Positions 41,640 through 52,032 of a stretch of DNA of 64,000 bases are shown here, piece after piece. The DNA lies in assembly GCA_023639215.1 (NCBI GenBank), contig CP097899.1:1308501-1372500 (forward strand), in the 5' to 3' direction. The notes under the pieces are model-generated. The model saw nothing but the letters and a program-made list of their open reading frames with translations, was not told where the DNA came from and did no database searches. The first letter of the stretch is position 1, and the number at the start of each line of letters is the position of its first letter. This stretch comes from Candidatus Pristimantibacillus lignocellulolyticus (GTDB lineage: Bacteria; Bacillota; Bacilli; Paenibacillales; Paenibacillaceae). The position numbers and the translations under genes were made by a program.

Positions 41640-44600
41640 CTATTTGTTATCAATCATGTAAATCATCATGACATGGTTACCTGCCACTTCATAATTCAGC
41701 ACAAATGTGTAAACTCCCTTATCTTCATTAGAAAGATCAAGTGTGAATTTATCTGGATTTGCTGCCCATTCGTTAACATCAAATATTGTTTCATTAAACG
41801 TTGCATTATTACGAACGCCTGCTGTAGTAGGGATAACATAGTTGCCGTCAATATTTTTAACTACATTCGCAACTTCAACGATCGGCCCTTGTAAAGTACC
41901 CACTTCAACAAATTGAGGATCTGCAATTAAGTTATCCAATTTCGTTAAGTCTTGCAATGGCGAGAAGTCTGCTACTTCATTACCTGCAATATCAAGAGTT
42001 ACTAGATTTTTCGCATATTGTAAACCATCAAGTGATCTAACTCTTCTAGAGTCACAAGTTAGTGTCGTAAGGTTGTACATATCGCCCAGTGTGATCTCAC
42101 CCGTTATTGCTAAAGTCTTTTTAATCGCTTCATTTAAATACTTGTCGCTTATCGTAATGACTTGAGTAAAGTCTATTAGTGTTAATTCCCCTGTAGCTTT
42201 CTGCAGAGCTACTAAGGCCGCATCAATTTCAGCTTGAGTAGCATCTTCATTTGCAAGCACTGCTTCTGCACTACTTAAACTATTTTGTAATGCTGCAATA
42301 CTTTCAGAAGTATAACCATCTAGTGAAATAGCATTCGTCGCTTCGATTGCCGTTACTAGATCGCTCGTATACAGTCGATCTCCGTTTGCATAGTGGAATT
42401 TCGCATCTCCCCATACTGCGTGGTCTGATCCGTTACCATTCCCTCCATCTGTTACGACTAGCTTAAGCTCTTTTGCACCACTGAGATTAACTTCAAGTTG
42501 TTGAAGCACGTCTCTTGAATTCATCAATCCACTATCGAATTTCTTCTCTCCATCTACATAAACTTCAAAGGTAACTGAACCTACAGTGTTATACATTTGT
42601 CGATCAACACCTACAAATGAAGTGAAGTAATTAACGTCTTTATCGGTTAGATCGTATACAATCGTAGAATTAGAATGTGCGCCAATTCCTTTAGCATACG
42701 TAACTTCGGCATTGTTTTCATCCGTTAATCGTAATACTTTACCACTAATGGCGATGTCTTTCTTAGGAGCAGTATAGCTATTTTGTGTAGACTTCCAGTC
42801 ATAATCAGACACATACTTGAAGTCTTCCATATCCACTACAGCAATGATTCTTGTTTTTGTAATCGTGTTGCCATCTTTATCAGTAATAGTGTACGTGATT
42901 GGATACTGTCCCGCACGATTGAAGTTAACTTTCTCTTCACCAGTAACGACAACTTGCGAAGTGATATTGCCATCTTCAGCATCGATAGCTAAATACTCAG
43001 CACTTACTGATATTGCTTGTCCTACTTTAGTTGAAGTAGACGCTCCAATTGTAAGCTCAGGTATACTATTCAAAATTAGAAACTTAGCATCTGCAAAGTT
43101 TCCGTGATCAGAAGCATTACCGTTACCTGCGTTGTCTACAATTAGTGTTAATTGTGCAATACCTTTAACTGGTATTCTAACGAATTGGGCTTCAGTATTG
43201 TATTTCATCAACCCACTATTATATACTTCTTGACCATCAGCCATAATCTTAAAGATGACACTAGAGTTATTTTGAGCTGAAATATTACGGTCAACGCCAA
43301 TATACGTTTCGAAATACTCATAGTTCGTATTACCAACGTTATATACGATCTCTGAATTGGCATGTGTTCCTATCCCTTTTGCAAATTCTTTCGTTTCACC
43401 ATTAACAAGTAATTTTATTGTGGCGTTAGTGCTTGATTTATCTTTTCTTACAACATTATAATCTGTTCTTGCAGAATCCCATTCCACATCAGTTGCGTAT
43501 TGACTAGAACTGTACACGACAACTGTTCTTGTTTGTGTAACTGTATTTCCATCGCTGTCCGTAACTGTGAATTGTATAATGTAAGTACCCGTTTTATCGG
43601 TATTGAATTCGTTCAATTGCACATCAACTTGTTCAATTAAGTTTCCATCTTCGATATCAAATGCTTCTACACCACTTAAAATATCGAATTCATCATTTAA
43701 CTTAACGACTCCCATCTCTTCAGGTACAGTTAATGTTGGCATACTAGAATTGTTAGTGAATTTGGCATCAGCCCATACCGTATGGTCATAATTATTACCA
43801 TTATTATTAGCATCTGTTGTAACGAGTTTGATTTCTTTCGCTCCTGTTACAGCTACTTTTACATATTCGTGTTCCGTATTTGATAGGAATACCCCACTAT
43901 TGAATACTTTTTCTCCGTCTACATATATTTCAAATGTAGCGGAAGATGGTCTACCTTTGGCTGCTTGATCGATACCAATATAACTTTCAAAGAAGTCATA
44001 ACCTCTTCCTTCAATATTGTAAATCACTTCAGAATTGGCATGTGCAGCAAGTCCTTTACTATAAGTTACCGGAAGTCCATGTCTATTAAGTGTAATGATG
44101 CCTCCATTAGCGGCTTTATCTTTCTGGAAAGCCCCCGAGCCTACTTTGGCTGATTGAGCATTCAGATCAGAAGCATACATATAATTACTCGTAACTGTAA
44201 CGTTTGTCGTCTTCGTTTCTGTTGTCTGTTCATTCTTCACTTCATATACAACCTCGTAATTCCCTTTACGTGATACATTAACATTATTGGATTTTACAAC
44301 AACTTCACTCGTAATATCCTTACCTTGATAGTTCGTTGCCTTCACATAATTCATAGGATCAAACGGTTGATTCAGCTTCAATGTCACTTGATCTTCAACG
44401 GATAACGTTGGAATGAATGCCTTAACCGATAATGGATTAAGCGTATTTAGCTTCTTATCATAGCCGATAATCGTATAAGTATAGTTCACGCTCGGATCTA
44501 TATTCTGATCAATGAATTGATCCGTACCAGTGAATCCTACAAGTTTATCGTTTCTATAAATCTCATAGCCTAAGAAATCTTCTTTAACGGATTTGTCTAT

Positions 44601-46805
44601 CGTAAAGTTTAATGTATTAGACTTTGCAGTAGCATTAGCAGTAATACCTACTTTTATCGCTATATCTTTGCTAGTTATTCCCGTTCCTTCATAATTAATT
44701 AATGTATTATTCAAATACCAAAGTTTTTTTGGGGCAGGATATACAGCTGTTTTCTCTCTTGTCTCTGGATTAACTGTGAATCCATGTCTAGCAAAATAAC
44801 TACTTAAATCCATGCCAAGCACTTCTGAAGAAAACTCCACTAAATACTGTTGCTTAGAATTATCTCCGTTAGCAAGAGAAACCTTGCGTTCACGATACAT
44901 TCTATTCAGCTCCGTCCAATATCCTGGATGAGCTAATTCTAACTGCCAATATGCTCCAAGGGCCGCGAAGAGAGGCTGATCATTCATTACTACTTTATTT
45001 TCTTCGATAACGTATTTATAGATAGTACTTTCATAAGGAATACGGTTATCTATTGCGACACGGTTATCTATAGAATTAGCATGAACCGACATTAACATGG
45101 ATAGCATGTTATTCGTTATTTCTCCATATTCGCGTTCACCAACAGCTAAACGGTGCCCAATCTCGTGATTCAATCCCCAGCCAGGGTATGACTTATTAAA
45201 GTCAGCTAACATCGTGCTCACCGTTCCCATTTGGATACCGGTATGGTCACCTGCTGCATACATCGCTCCAAATGGTTGCATTAATCTAATATTTTCGCGA
45301 ATCAATTTGGGATCATGAAGGATACTACTACCATCAAAACCGTAGAAGTCGAACATTGTCTTCATCCAGGCATCATAGCCAGTAATCGTATCCATAGGAT
45401 TATTACCTTGCGTTATAAACGTGTTGTACGCTATTGTAGCTGTTCCTGTAAATATAACATGATCACTTACCATCTCTACGACATCGATTAATTGACGATC
45501 TTTAACGTTTGGATTTGCAGCTTTATCTGCATCTAATCTTTGTTTATAGTCAATTAAGAAAGTCTTAAATTCTTCTGGATCTGTATCTGCCGTCATAAAT
45601 GGTATTTTCTCTAAACCTTCAAAGCGTATAAGCGGTGCTTTTCCTTGTTCCTCAGCCGTATATGGGTTAACAATATATACAGTACCACCTGGAGTTACAT
45701 CATGAGCATAATAACTATTTTTTGCAAATCTAGGTACTGTAATTGTATTTTTACCTGGACGTAATTGTATTGATGTTGCCCAAACGTTCCAAGCAGCCTC
45801 TTGTTGAGAAAAGACGACTGAAGGCAGCTTATCTGTAGACTTTACATCTACATAGATATTAACTGTTTCTCCCGGCATAGCTACAAAGCCAGTCGGCTGA
45901 TTATTCACGCCAAAATTCACTCTCAAATTTTGCTGTGCATGTTTTCGCATATCTCCACGTTGCTCAGCTGTTATGATTGTACCTTCAAGATCTACTTCAC
46001 TGTTTACTAGCTTTTTAGCCAATTCTAGTTGATCTCTGAACATAGAATATAACGGATGAGCTTGCGCTTCCGTATCTAATGCATTAATTTTATCTACTTG
46101 ATTGTATGCTGTTACAACTGAACTCATTGTGCCATCTGTGAAAATATCACTAATAGCATCTCTAACTTTATCTTCCATGTAGAAAGAAAATTCTGCAGCA
46201 CTTGCCCAATCTTGATTCGCTTTTGTAAATACGAATTTAATTCGTTTGAATTCTGTCGCTGCAAATTTTATTTCAATAGTATGACCTGTTGATCCTTTGT
46301 ACTCACCTGTCGATACAAGTGTAAAATCATCGCCATTATCTGTAGCAGAGCTATAAATTTCAAATTGCTGCGCAAAACCTTTGCCAGGAGCACCAGATTG
46401 TCTAGCAGCATAGACGATTCTATCTAATGATGTAGATTCATTAAGATTAAAAATGACTTCATTAGTAAATATTGCGCTATTTGGCTTGCCCGTTTCCCAA
46501 TGGGTAGCCATATTTCCATCAATAGCTTTTTGAATCTGTGAATTAGGATAATTGCCACCGTTATTCGTAATTGATGCAATATTAGCGTTATCCATTTTGT
46601 ACACTGCATTGTAATCCACTAGAACGTCTTTACCATAAAGATCAAATGGTGCTGTAGAAGCTTGGTTAACGTTATTCACGTTATTCTCTACTAGCGTTCT
46701 CACTTCGTAATTACTTTGAACTTGATTAGCAAATACTGGAACCGCGCCTATTGAAATATTAATTAACAGCGCTGCAGATGTCGCGATTGCGATCATTTTG
46801 TTCAT
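41640..46805 (-). CDS. Large secreted M60 (enhancin-like) metalloprotease with NPCBM modules
   Basis: 1721 residues. Order: signal peptide (about 1-26, ending VFA), an F5/8-type (CBM32-like) discoidin domain (about 60-210), a helical linker, the M60 catalytic domain (about 290-700) with zinc motif HEIGH at 547-551 and EREYGE after it, an Fn3-like segment (about 720-800), Ig-like/DUF5011 domains alternating with three NPCBM domains (about 876-1015, 1100-1240, 1330-1470), a FIVAR helical domain (about 1475-1545), and a leucine-rich-repeat end (NLTTLTCDSRRVRSLDGLQY). M60 enzymes cleave mucin-type O-glycoproteins. No LPXTG anchor is seen. GGGAGG precedes the ATG. A c-di-GMP riboswitch with a terminator lies directly upstream. 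Confidence 0.93.
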   Translation of the reverse strand: MNKMIAIATSAALLINISIGAVPVFANQVQSNYEVRTLVENNVNNVNQASTAPFDLYGKDVLVDYNAVYKMDNANIASITNNGGNYPNSQIQKAIDGNMATHWETGKPNSAIFTNEVIFNLNESTSLDRIVYAARQSGAPGKGFAQQFEIYSSATDNGDDFTLVSTGEYKGSTGHTIEIKFAATEFKRIKFVFTKANQDWASAAEFSFYMEDKVRDAISDIFTDGTMSSVVTAYNQVDKINALDTEAQAHPLYSMFRDQLELAKKLVNSEVDLEGTIITAEQRGDMRKHAQQNLRVNFGVNNQPTGFVAMPGETVNIYVDVKSTDKLPSVVFSQQEAAWNVWATSIQLRPGKNTITVPRFAKNSYYAHDVTPGGTVYIVNPYTAEEQGKAPLIRFEGLEKIPFMTADTDPEEFKTFLIDYKQRLDADKAANPNVKDRQLIDVVEMVSDHVIFTGTATIAYNTFITQGNNPMDTITGYDAWMKTMFDFYGFDGSSILHDPKLIRENIRLMQPFGAMYAAGDHTGIQMGTVSTMLADFNKSYPGWGLNHEIGHRLAVGEREYGEITNNMLSMLMSVHANSIDNRVAIDNRIPYESTIYKYVIEENKVVMNDQPLFAALGAYWQLELAHPGYWTELNRMYRERKVSLANGDNSKQQYLVEFSSEVLGMDLSSYFARHGFTVNPETREKTAVYPAPKKLWYLNNTLINYEGTGITSKDIAIKVGITANATAKSNTLNFTIDKSVKEDFLGYEIYRNDKLVGFTGTDQFIDQNIDPSVNYTYTIIGYDKKLNTLNPLSVKAFIPTLSVEDQVTLKLNQPFDPMNYVKATNYQGKDITSEVVVKSNNVNVSRKGNYEVVYEVKNEQTTETKTTNVTVTSNYMYASDLNAQSAKVGSGAFQKDKAANGGIITLNRHGLPVTYSKGLAAHANSEVIYNIEGRGYDFFESYIGIDQAAKGRPSSATFEIYVDGEKVFNSGVFLSNTEHEYVKVAVTGAKEIKLVTTDANNNGNNYDHTVWADAKFTNNSSMPTLTVPEEMGVVKLNDEFDILSGVEAFDIEDGNLIEQVDVQLNEFNTDKTGTYIIQFTVTDSDGNTVTQTRTVVVYSSSQYATDVEWDSARTDYNVVRKDKSSTNATIKLLVNGETKEFAKGIGTHANSEIVYNVGNTNYEYFETYIGVDRNISAQNNSSVIFKIMADGQEVYNSGLMKYNTEAQFVRIPVKGIAQLTLIVDNAGNGNASDHGNFADAKFLILNSIPELTIGASTSTKVGQAISVSAEYLAIDAEDGNITSQVVVTGEEKVNFNRAGQYPITYTITDKDGNTITKTRIIAVVDMEDFKYVSDYDWKSTQNSYTAPKKDIAISGKVLRLTDENNAEVTYAKGIGAHSNSTIVYDLTDKDVNYFTSFVGVDRQMYNTVGSVTFEVYVDGEKKFDSGLMNSRDVLQQLEVNLSGAKELKLVVTDGGNGNGSDHAVWGDAKFHYANGDRLYTSDLVTAIEATNAISLDGYTSESIAALQNSLSSAEAVLANEDATQAEIDAALVALQKATGELTLIDFTQVITISDKYLNEAIKKTLAITGEITLGDMYNLTTLTCDSRRVRSLDGLQYAKNLVTLDIAGNEVADFSPLQDLTKLDNLIADPQFVEVGTLQGPIVEVANVVKNIDGNYVIPTTAGVRNNATFNETIFDVNEWAANPDKFTLDLSNEDKGVYTFVLNYEVAGNHVMMIYMIDNK

Positions 46806-46847
46806 GATTCTACCTCCCGATTAATGATTATGTATTGCCTCTCCACG

Positions 46848-46874
46848 AAAAAAAAGCTACCCCAGAGAGTAGCT
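46848..46874 (-). terminator. Riboswitch-associated terminator before the M60 gene
   Basis: On the minus strand AGCTAC pairs with GTAGCT around TCTCTGGG, followed by eight T. It lies 42 bp before the M60 start codon and downstream of the c-di-GMP aptamer, so it is the likely expression platform. Confidence 0.88.
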
Positions 46875-46962
46875 AATCGTACGAAAAGTTAGACAATTAA
46901 GACGCCATAACATATGACGTCGGCTTTATTCAACTTTTAGAAACAAAAAGCATAATATACTC

Positions 46963-47043
46963 TTTGGCAACTGGCTGACATAGTTATTACATAACTTTAG
47001 TCCCTGTAGCTTTGCGTCCCTACATTTCTATAGGTTTGCCTAT
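46963..47043 (-). ncRNA. Cyclic-di-GMP-I (GEMM-I) riboswitch aptamer
   Basis: Read on the minus strand: AATAGGCAAACC, TATAGAAATGTA, GGGACGCAAAGC, TACAGGGACTAAAG, a variable AT hairpin, ATGTCAGCCAGTTGCC. The invariant GGCAAACC and GGGACGCAAAGC blocks, the GAAA-type loop, and the closing GCCAGTTGCC that pairs back to GGCAA are those of GEMM-I. A second hairpin (GACGTCATATGTTATGGCGTC region, 46900-46921) and a terminator separate it from the M60 gene. C-di-GMP should control readthrough; whether it switches on or off cannot be read directly. Confidence 0.94.
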
Positions 47044-47045
47044 TA

Positions 47046-47317
47046 ATAATACAAACAGTAACATAGCATGCCCGCATATTACATGAACAATTGGAATCAA
47101 ATGAAAAGTAGGTATAATAACCTTTATTTTAATGATTTTTTATCGATAATCACGATATGATCACTTTTATCTATAACTTATCTCCTACACTTTTAAAAAA
47201 TATGTTATTTTACCAATTAATTATTGTAAATAATGTATCTTTCGTACTGTATAGTTCATTAAGTTATACCTCAACTTCATATACATTTCACAATGACATC
47301 ATGATATACAAATCAAA
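47046..47317. other. AT-rich intergenic region upstream of the riboswitch
   Basis: It must contain the promoter of the M60 transcript, but I cannot choose between weak candidates (TTGATT or TTGTTC near 47080-47095 on the minus strand). No open frame or repeat seen. Confidence 0.4.
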
Positions 47318-47345
47318 AACAGCATCCATTCGTTAGGATGCTGTT
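47318..47345 (-). terminator. Terminator after the chemotaxis receptor gene
   Basis: AACAGCATCC pairs with GGATGCTGTT around ATTCGTTA; TTTTTG follows on the minus strand. Confidence 0.88.
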
Positions 47346-47400
47346 ACTAAAGTAAATATTATTTTTTCATGTTCACTTTACGTCTAATTCTCAATCTCAA

Positions 47401-49122
47401 TTACACTTTGAATTTATCTATTAATTTCCTCAAATCCTCTGCCATATGCCCTAAGTTAGCAGCAGATGTAGATACTTCTTCCATTGAAGCATTTTGCTCT
47501 TCCACGGACGCAGCTACACATTGTGTACTATATGAAGATTGTTGTGATATTGTAGATACCTGTTCCATAATACTAACCATCTCATGTGAATTAGCGTTAA
47601 CTTCTTGTACGATAGCGGCAACTTCTTGACTTTGTGAAGAGATTTCAGCAATGGCTGTTACAATTTCATGGAATACAACACCCGTCTGATTAACTTGCTC
47701 CATCCCTTGCTTAACTACCTTCGTTCCGAGATTCATTGATTGAACTGCTTTATAAGATTCAGCTTGAACTTGTCCGATTAGTTCACTAACCTTGTCAGCT
47801 GACTTGCCTGATTGGTCAGCTAGTTTTCTTACTTCATCTGCAACAACAGCAAATCCTTTGCCGTGTTCACCTGCGCGTGCAGCTTCAATGGCTGCGTTAA
47901 GAGCTAATAAGTTCGTCTGACTAGCAATTTGTGTGATAACTTCAACCACTTCATCTATTTCTTTTGATTTCTCTTCTAACACATGAATTACTTTTGCCGT
48001 CTCATCAACCGTTCGATGTACTTGATTCATCTGAGCAATAGCTTGTGTGACCGTCTCCGTACCATATTGGGCATTATCATTAACGGTAGCAGAGTAATCT
48101 GCCATATTCTGAATTAATTGCGAAGCTTGATCCATGCCTCTAGAAATTTCTGCAACAGATTCATTAGCAAACGACAAATTCGTTAATTGTTTTTCTGAGC
48201 CTAATGCAATTTCTTGGATAGCAGTGCTTATTTGTTCAGATGCTTCACTCGTTTGTTCCGTGCTTGCCATTAGTTGTTCTGATGATGCCGCAACATGATG
48301 TGATGTATCTTGCACTCTAGTTAAAATAGCGTTAAGATCTTTCGTCACTTTATTAACAGATTTCATTAATACTCCTGTTTCATCGTTACTCTTAACTTCA
48401 ACCTCTTTTTGAGAAAGATCGCCATTAGCGATAATTTCTAAACAATTAGCTGATGCTTTAATACGATTGATGATCGGTCGAGTAAGTAAGAAATAGAGTA
48501 ACATTGCTATCGCAAGAATTATTATTGCTTCTATAATAACATCTCGAACAATCTCTTTAGATATATTTATAATTCTTTCATTCGCATCTGGAGCACCAAC
48601 ATACCATATTCCAATAACTGAACCCCCGTTATCTTTAATCGGCATATATGCTGCTTGATATGTATGGCCCACCACATTGGCTTGACCTAGATATATTTCC
48701 CCCTCTTTAAGCACTTTTTCCGCTACTGCATCCGAGACTTTTGTCCCAACTGCTCGCTTGCCATCTATCATAACATTGGTAGTAACACGTGTATCTCCAA
48801 GGAAAATAGTCGCTGTGTCTCCGTTAGTCAGCTCCCCAATTATATCCACAATATCATAGTTATCATTAATTAAAGTTTCACCTTTATATAACTTCCCTTC
48901 TTCGACATGCCAAGGCCCTGGGTGTCGAAGATCAATAATGGCATACCCTGTCTGCAAATCAGACTGTGCTTTCTCAAGCGCTTCTCCTTGAATCGTCTCC
49001 TTCATTCGGACCGACTCTTGATAACCCATCACAGCAAAAGATAAGATTAATATGAGTATAGATAGCGCAAAAAGCTTGGTACGGATCGAAAATGATGACA
49101 TTTTCTTAAGTAATGGTTCCAT
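47401..49122 (-). CDS. Methyl-accepting chemotaxis protein with Cache sensor
   Basis: 573 residues: helix (about 16-34), an extracellular single Cache domain of the Cache_3-Cache_2 type (about 40-185; NDNYDIVDIIGELTNGDTAT, GTKVSDAVAEKVL, GIWYVGAPD), helix (about 193-214), HAMP (about 215-267), then the signalling coiled coil with the conserved tip ASQTNLLALNAAIEAARAGE and GFAVVADEVRKLADQS. It relays an extracellular ligand signal to CheA. ATG follows AAAGGGG. Single gene with terminator; ligand unknown. Confidence 0.94.
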   Translation of the reverse strand: MEPLLKKMSSFSIRTKLFALSILILILSFAVMGYQESVRMKETIQGEALEKAQSDLQTGYAIIDLRHPGPWHVEEGKLYKGETLINDNYDIVDIIGELTNGDTATIFLGDTRVTTNVMIDGKRAVGTKVSDAVAEKVLKEGEIYLGQANVVGHTYQAAYMPIKDNGGSVIGIWYVGAPDANERIINISKEIVRDVIIEAIIILAIAMLLYFLLTRPIINRIKASANCLEIIANGDLSQKEVEVKSNDETGVLMKSVNKVTKDLNAILTRVQDTSHHVAASSEQLMASTEQTSEASEQISTAIQEIALGSEKQLTNLSFANESVAEISRGMDQASQLIQNMADYSATVNDNAQYGTETVTQAIAQMNQVHRTVDETAKVIHVLEEKSKEIDEVVEVITQIASQTNLLALNAAIEAARAGEHGKGFAVVADEVRKLADQSGKSADKVSELIGQVQAESYKAVQSMNLGTKVVKQGMEQVNQTGVVFHEIVTAIAEISSQSQEVAAIVQEVNANSHEMVSIMEQVSTISQQSSYSTQCVAASVEEQNASMEEVSTSAANLGHMAEDLRKLIDKFKV

Positions 49123-49407
49123 TGTAATTCCCCTTTGAAATGATAGTTTCAGTTTTTAACCGTTATTGTAATGTAAGAGGTAAATATATTGATAATGATC
49201 AATAATTATTTGCAATATCAATAATTTACATATAACCCAATATCATAATGCAATTGATAGATAAGTCATATATGGATTGCATTATAAGTATACAATAAAC
49301 TCCAAATCTTGCGAAGCAACCATAATGAATTACGTATAATTTCGAACTAAGTTAAGCATCTTATTAGTATAGTTTTTTCTAAATATTAACTACTAGGATG
49401 TGTTCAG

Positions 49408-50904
49408 ATGAAGCCCCATTACTTTACATCGCCCCTAACAAATCGCGACAATAATGACATAGCTCAACAGTCTGAACCTATAATTACAACTGTTTTCCGT
49501 TCAATAGCAGAAAATATTAACTACCTTGAGATTAATTTTCTTAAATCACAGGACCTCAAAAACCGTCGCTTTGTATTTAATCAGAAAGAGTGTATTGCGT
49601 TTTATTTCGAAACACTTGTTGATCAAGATAAGCTACAACAAAACTTTTTTCTCCAGCTTTCTGAATTTACTAGCAAATTTAATGAAGCTAATTATCCTTT
49701 TAGAAATTTGTCAAATACAACAAGCCTAGATGAAGTAACACAAAAATTGCTTGCAGGATTTTCGGCTATCTATATCGATGGCGAACAACGTGTTTTTTTC
49801 ATTGAAACAGCTGCTAATTTTGCAAGAAGTTCAAGTGAACCTGAGAACGAAAGAGTCATTAGAGGCTCGCATCAAGGCTTTGTAGAAAATTTAACAATTA
49901 ATTTGAATCTGATTCGACATAGAATTGTTGATAAAAGTTTATATGTTGAATATATAACACTCGGTGATAGATCGAATACAAAGGTTGCCTTAACTTATAT
50001 AAAAGGACTTGCTGATGAGAATATTGTAGAAACAGCGCTCACAAGATTAGAAAGCATTTCTACTGATATGGTGTTCAGCACAGAATTTTTAGAAGAGTTT
50101 ATAGAAGATTCGACAGCTTCCCCATTTCCACAAATGTTAAATACGGAGCGCCCCGATCGAGTAGAAGCTAATCTGATGGAAGGTAAAATCGCGATATTGT
50201 CCGAAGGATCTCCTACAGCATTATTAATCCCTTCCACTTTCTTTGCGTTTTATCAATCTCCTGATGACTATAATAGCCGTGTTTATGTAGGTACTTTCAT
50301 TCGTGTCATACGACTATTCAGCTTTGTCGTTGCCGTCACATTACCAGCTATCTATATTGCGGTGATCGGATTCCATTACGGAGTAATGCCGCAACAACTT
50401 GCTATTACTGTTAAAGGATCCATTGATAATATTCCTTATCCTCCATTGGTTGAAGCTTTTATTATGGAATTGACAATCGAGTTAATAAGAGAGGCTGGTA
50501 TTCGGCTTCCTTCCGCAATCGGAACGACGATCAGTATTGTTGGAGGTCTTGTTATTGGCGATGCCATTGTGAAGGCCGGACTAGTTTCAAATACGATGAT
50601 TGTCGTTGTTGCAATGACTGCTATTGCTTGCTATGTCGTTCCATCCAGTGAGATGAGTTCCGCTGTTCGATTGCTCAGATTCCCAATGATGCTTGCAGCA
50701 TCCATATTAGGATTTGTTGGCATTGTATTTGGTTTGATGATTTTGTTAATCCATCTTTGTAAGCTAGAATCATTTGGTTCCCCATATTTCGCTCCTGTCG
50801 CGCCTTTTCGCTGGAATGGCTTAAAAGATGCCATTCTAAGAATGCCGATATTTTGGAACAAAAATAGACATATCAATCGTTACTCCAAAAAAATGAAGAA
50901 ATAA
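49408..50904 (+). CDS. gerKA: Spore germinant receptor A subunit (GerA/GerKA family)
   Basis: 498 residues: an N-terminal soluble half (about 1-240) with two ligand-binding-like subdomains, then a membrane half with four to five helices (about 290-465). Family motifs: RPDRVEANLMEGKIAILSEG, SPDDYNSR, ELTIELIREAGIRLPSAIGT, GGLVIGDAIVKAGLVS. It forms the germinant receptor in the spore inner membrane with the B and C subunits that follow. Which germinant it recognises cannot be told. Confidence 0.94.
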   Translation: MKPHYFTSPLTNRDNNDIAQQSEPIITTVFRSIAENINYLEINFLKSQDLKNRRFVFNQKECIAFYFETLVDQDKLQQNFFLQLSEFTSKFNEANYPFRNLSNTTSLDEVTQKLLAGFSAIYIDGEQRVFFIETAANFARSSSEPENERVIRGSHQGFVENLTINLNLIRHRIVDKSLYVEYITLGDRSNTKVALTYIKGLADENIVETALTRLESISTDMVFSTEFLEEFIEDSTASPFPQMLNTERPDRVEANLMEGKIAILSEGSPTALLIPSTFFAFYQSPDDYNSRVYVGTFIRVIRLFSFVVAVTLPAIYIAVIGFHYGVMPQQLAITVKGSIDNIPYPPLVEAFIMELTIELIREAGIRLPSAIGTTISIVGGLVIGDAIVKAGLVSNTMIVVVAMTAIACYVVPSSEMSSAVRLLRFPMMLAASILGFVGIVFGLMILLIHLCKLESFGSPYFAPVAPFRWNGLKDAILRMPIFWNKNRHINRYSKKMKK

Positions 50905-50928
50905 TCCGCATCGAGGAGCCCGATTCCA

Positions 50929-52032
50929 GTGATAAAAGCTGAAAATAAAATTTCTCAATTCCAACTTTTTTTTATCATCCTTCAATCTCAAATTGGCATT
51001 GGAGTCATATCCTTACCTTATAATGTGTATAGAACTTCAGGTAGTGATGCATGGATTTCAGTATTTATTGCAGGTCTGTTTATACAGTGTGCCATAGTTA
51101 TTATATGGTTATTATGTAGTAAATACCCAGAACTTACCGTCTTTGAATTAATGGTTAATATTGTAGGAAAACCTGTAGCTTTTTTCTTGAAAATCGGATA
51201 TATTATCTTCTTTTTTCTATCAGCAATATTAACTGCCTTTCAATTTGGCCAGAAGGTTAATTTATGGATACTTCCACGCACACCGATTTGGGTCATAACG
51301 GTTCTCCTTGTCGTAATTAGTGTATATTGCGTAAAAGAAAATTTGAAGGTAATGGCTCGCTTTTTTGTCGTGGTATCGCTATTGTTAGTAGTTCTACTCT
51401 CATTTACACTTTTTGTACTAAAGGATATTAACATTTTATATCTTTTCCCTATAGGAGAAAGCGGATTTTTCAATATGGTAAAAGGTTCGACGAAAGCTAC
51501 ATTCTCTTATCAAGGGTTTGAATTACTGTTAGTTGTATTCCCCTATTGCCTAGGAAAAAGTATCGGGAAATTGAAAGTTTCTCTTTCAGCTAATGGATTT
51601 GTTACTATCTTTTATACATACTTAACGTTTGTAACGATCACCTATTTTGGTCCCTCGGCACTAAAGTTTATACCTGAACCTATTCTATACCTTATGAAAT
51701 TCAGATATTTCAATATTATTGATAGAGTAGACCTTCTGTTCTTTTCGATCTGGGTCGTATCTGTTTCCACTTCATTTATGATGTATCTATATTTGTCTTC
51801 GCTCGGTATCACTCATTTGTTCCGCAAAAAAGATCGTACGACCTTTGTATATTTCTCAGGAGCTGCAATGTTAATTGTTGTACTATTGATACCAGTTAAT
51901 AGTAAGGTCATTCATATATTAGAAAATTTCATTAATTACTATGGAATTGTTTTCATCTTTATAGTACCTACTCTCCTTTTAATCGTGTCAGTAATTCGCA
52001 GTAAAAAAGAAAAGGAGGATACACCTGTATGA
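50929..52032 (+). CDS. gerKB: Spore germinant receptor B subunit (APC-type permease fold)
   Basis: 367 residues with ten predicted membrane helices. The opening KISQFQLFFIILQSQIGIGV is typical of GerB-type endospore germination permeases. GTG start at 50929 follows GAGGAG at 10-base spacing, 24 bp after gerKA. The stop overlaps the next start by 4 bp (ATGA). In known receptors this subunit holds the germinant-binding pocket or channel. Confidence 0.93.
   Translation: MIKAENKISQFQLFFIILQSQIGIGVISLPYNVYRTSGSDAWISVFIAGLFIQCAIVIIWLLCSKYPELTVFELMVNIVGKPVAFFLKIGYIIFFFLSAILTAFQFGQKVNLWILPRTPIWVITVLLVVISVYCVKENLKVMARFFVVVSLLLVVLLSFTLFVLKDINILYLFPIGESGFFNMVKGSTKATFSYQGFELLLVVFPYCLGKSIGKLKVSLSANGFVTIFYTYLTFVTITYFGPSALKFIPEPILYLMKFRYFNIIDRVDLLFFSIWVVSVSTSFMMYLYLSSLGITHLFRKKDRTTFVYFSGAAMLIVVLLIPVNSKVIHILENFINYYGIVFIFIVPTLLLIVSVIRSKKEKEDTPV

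Noticed and set aside
42783..44153. Several plus-strand open frames inside the M60 gene
   Set aside because: They are antisense shadows of repetitive NPCBM-coding DNA, without ribosome binding sites or recognisable protein character.
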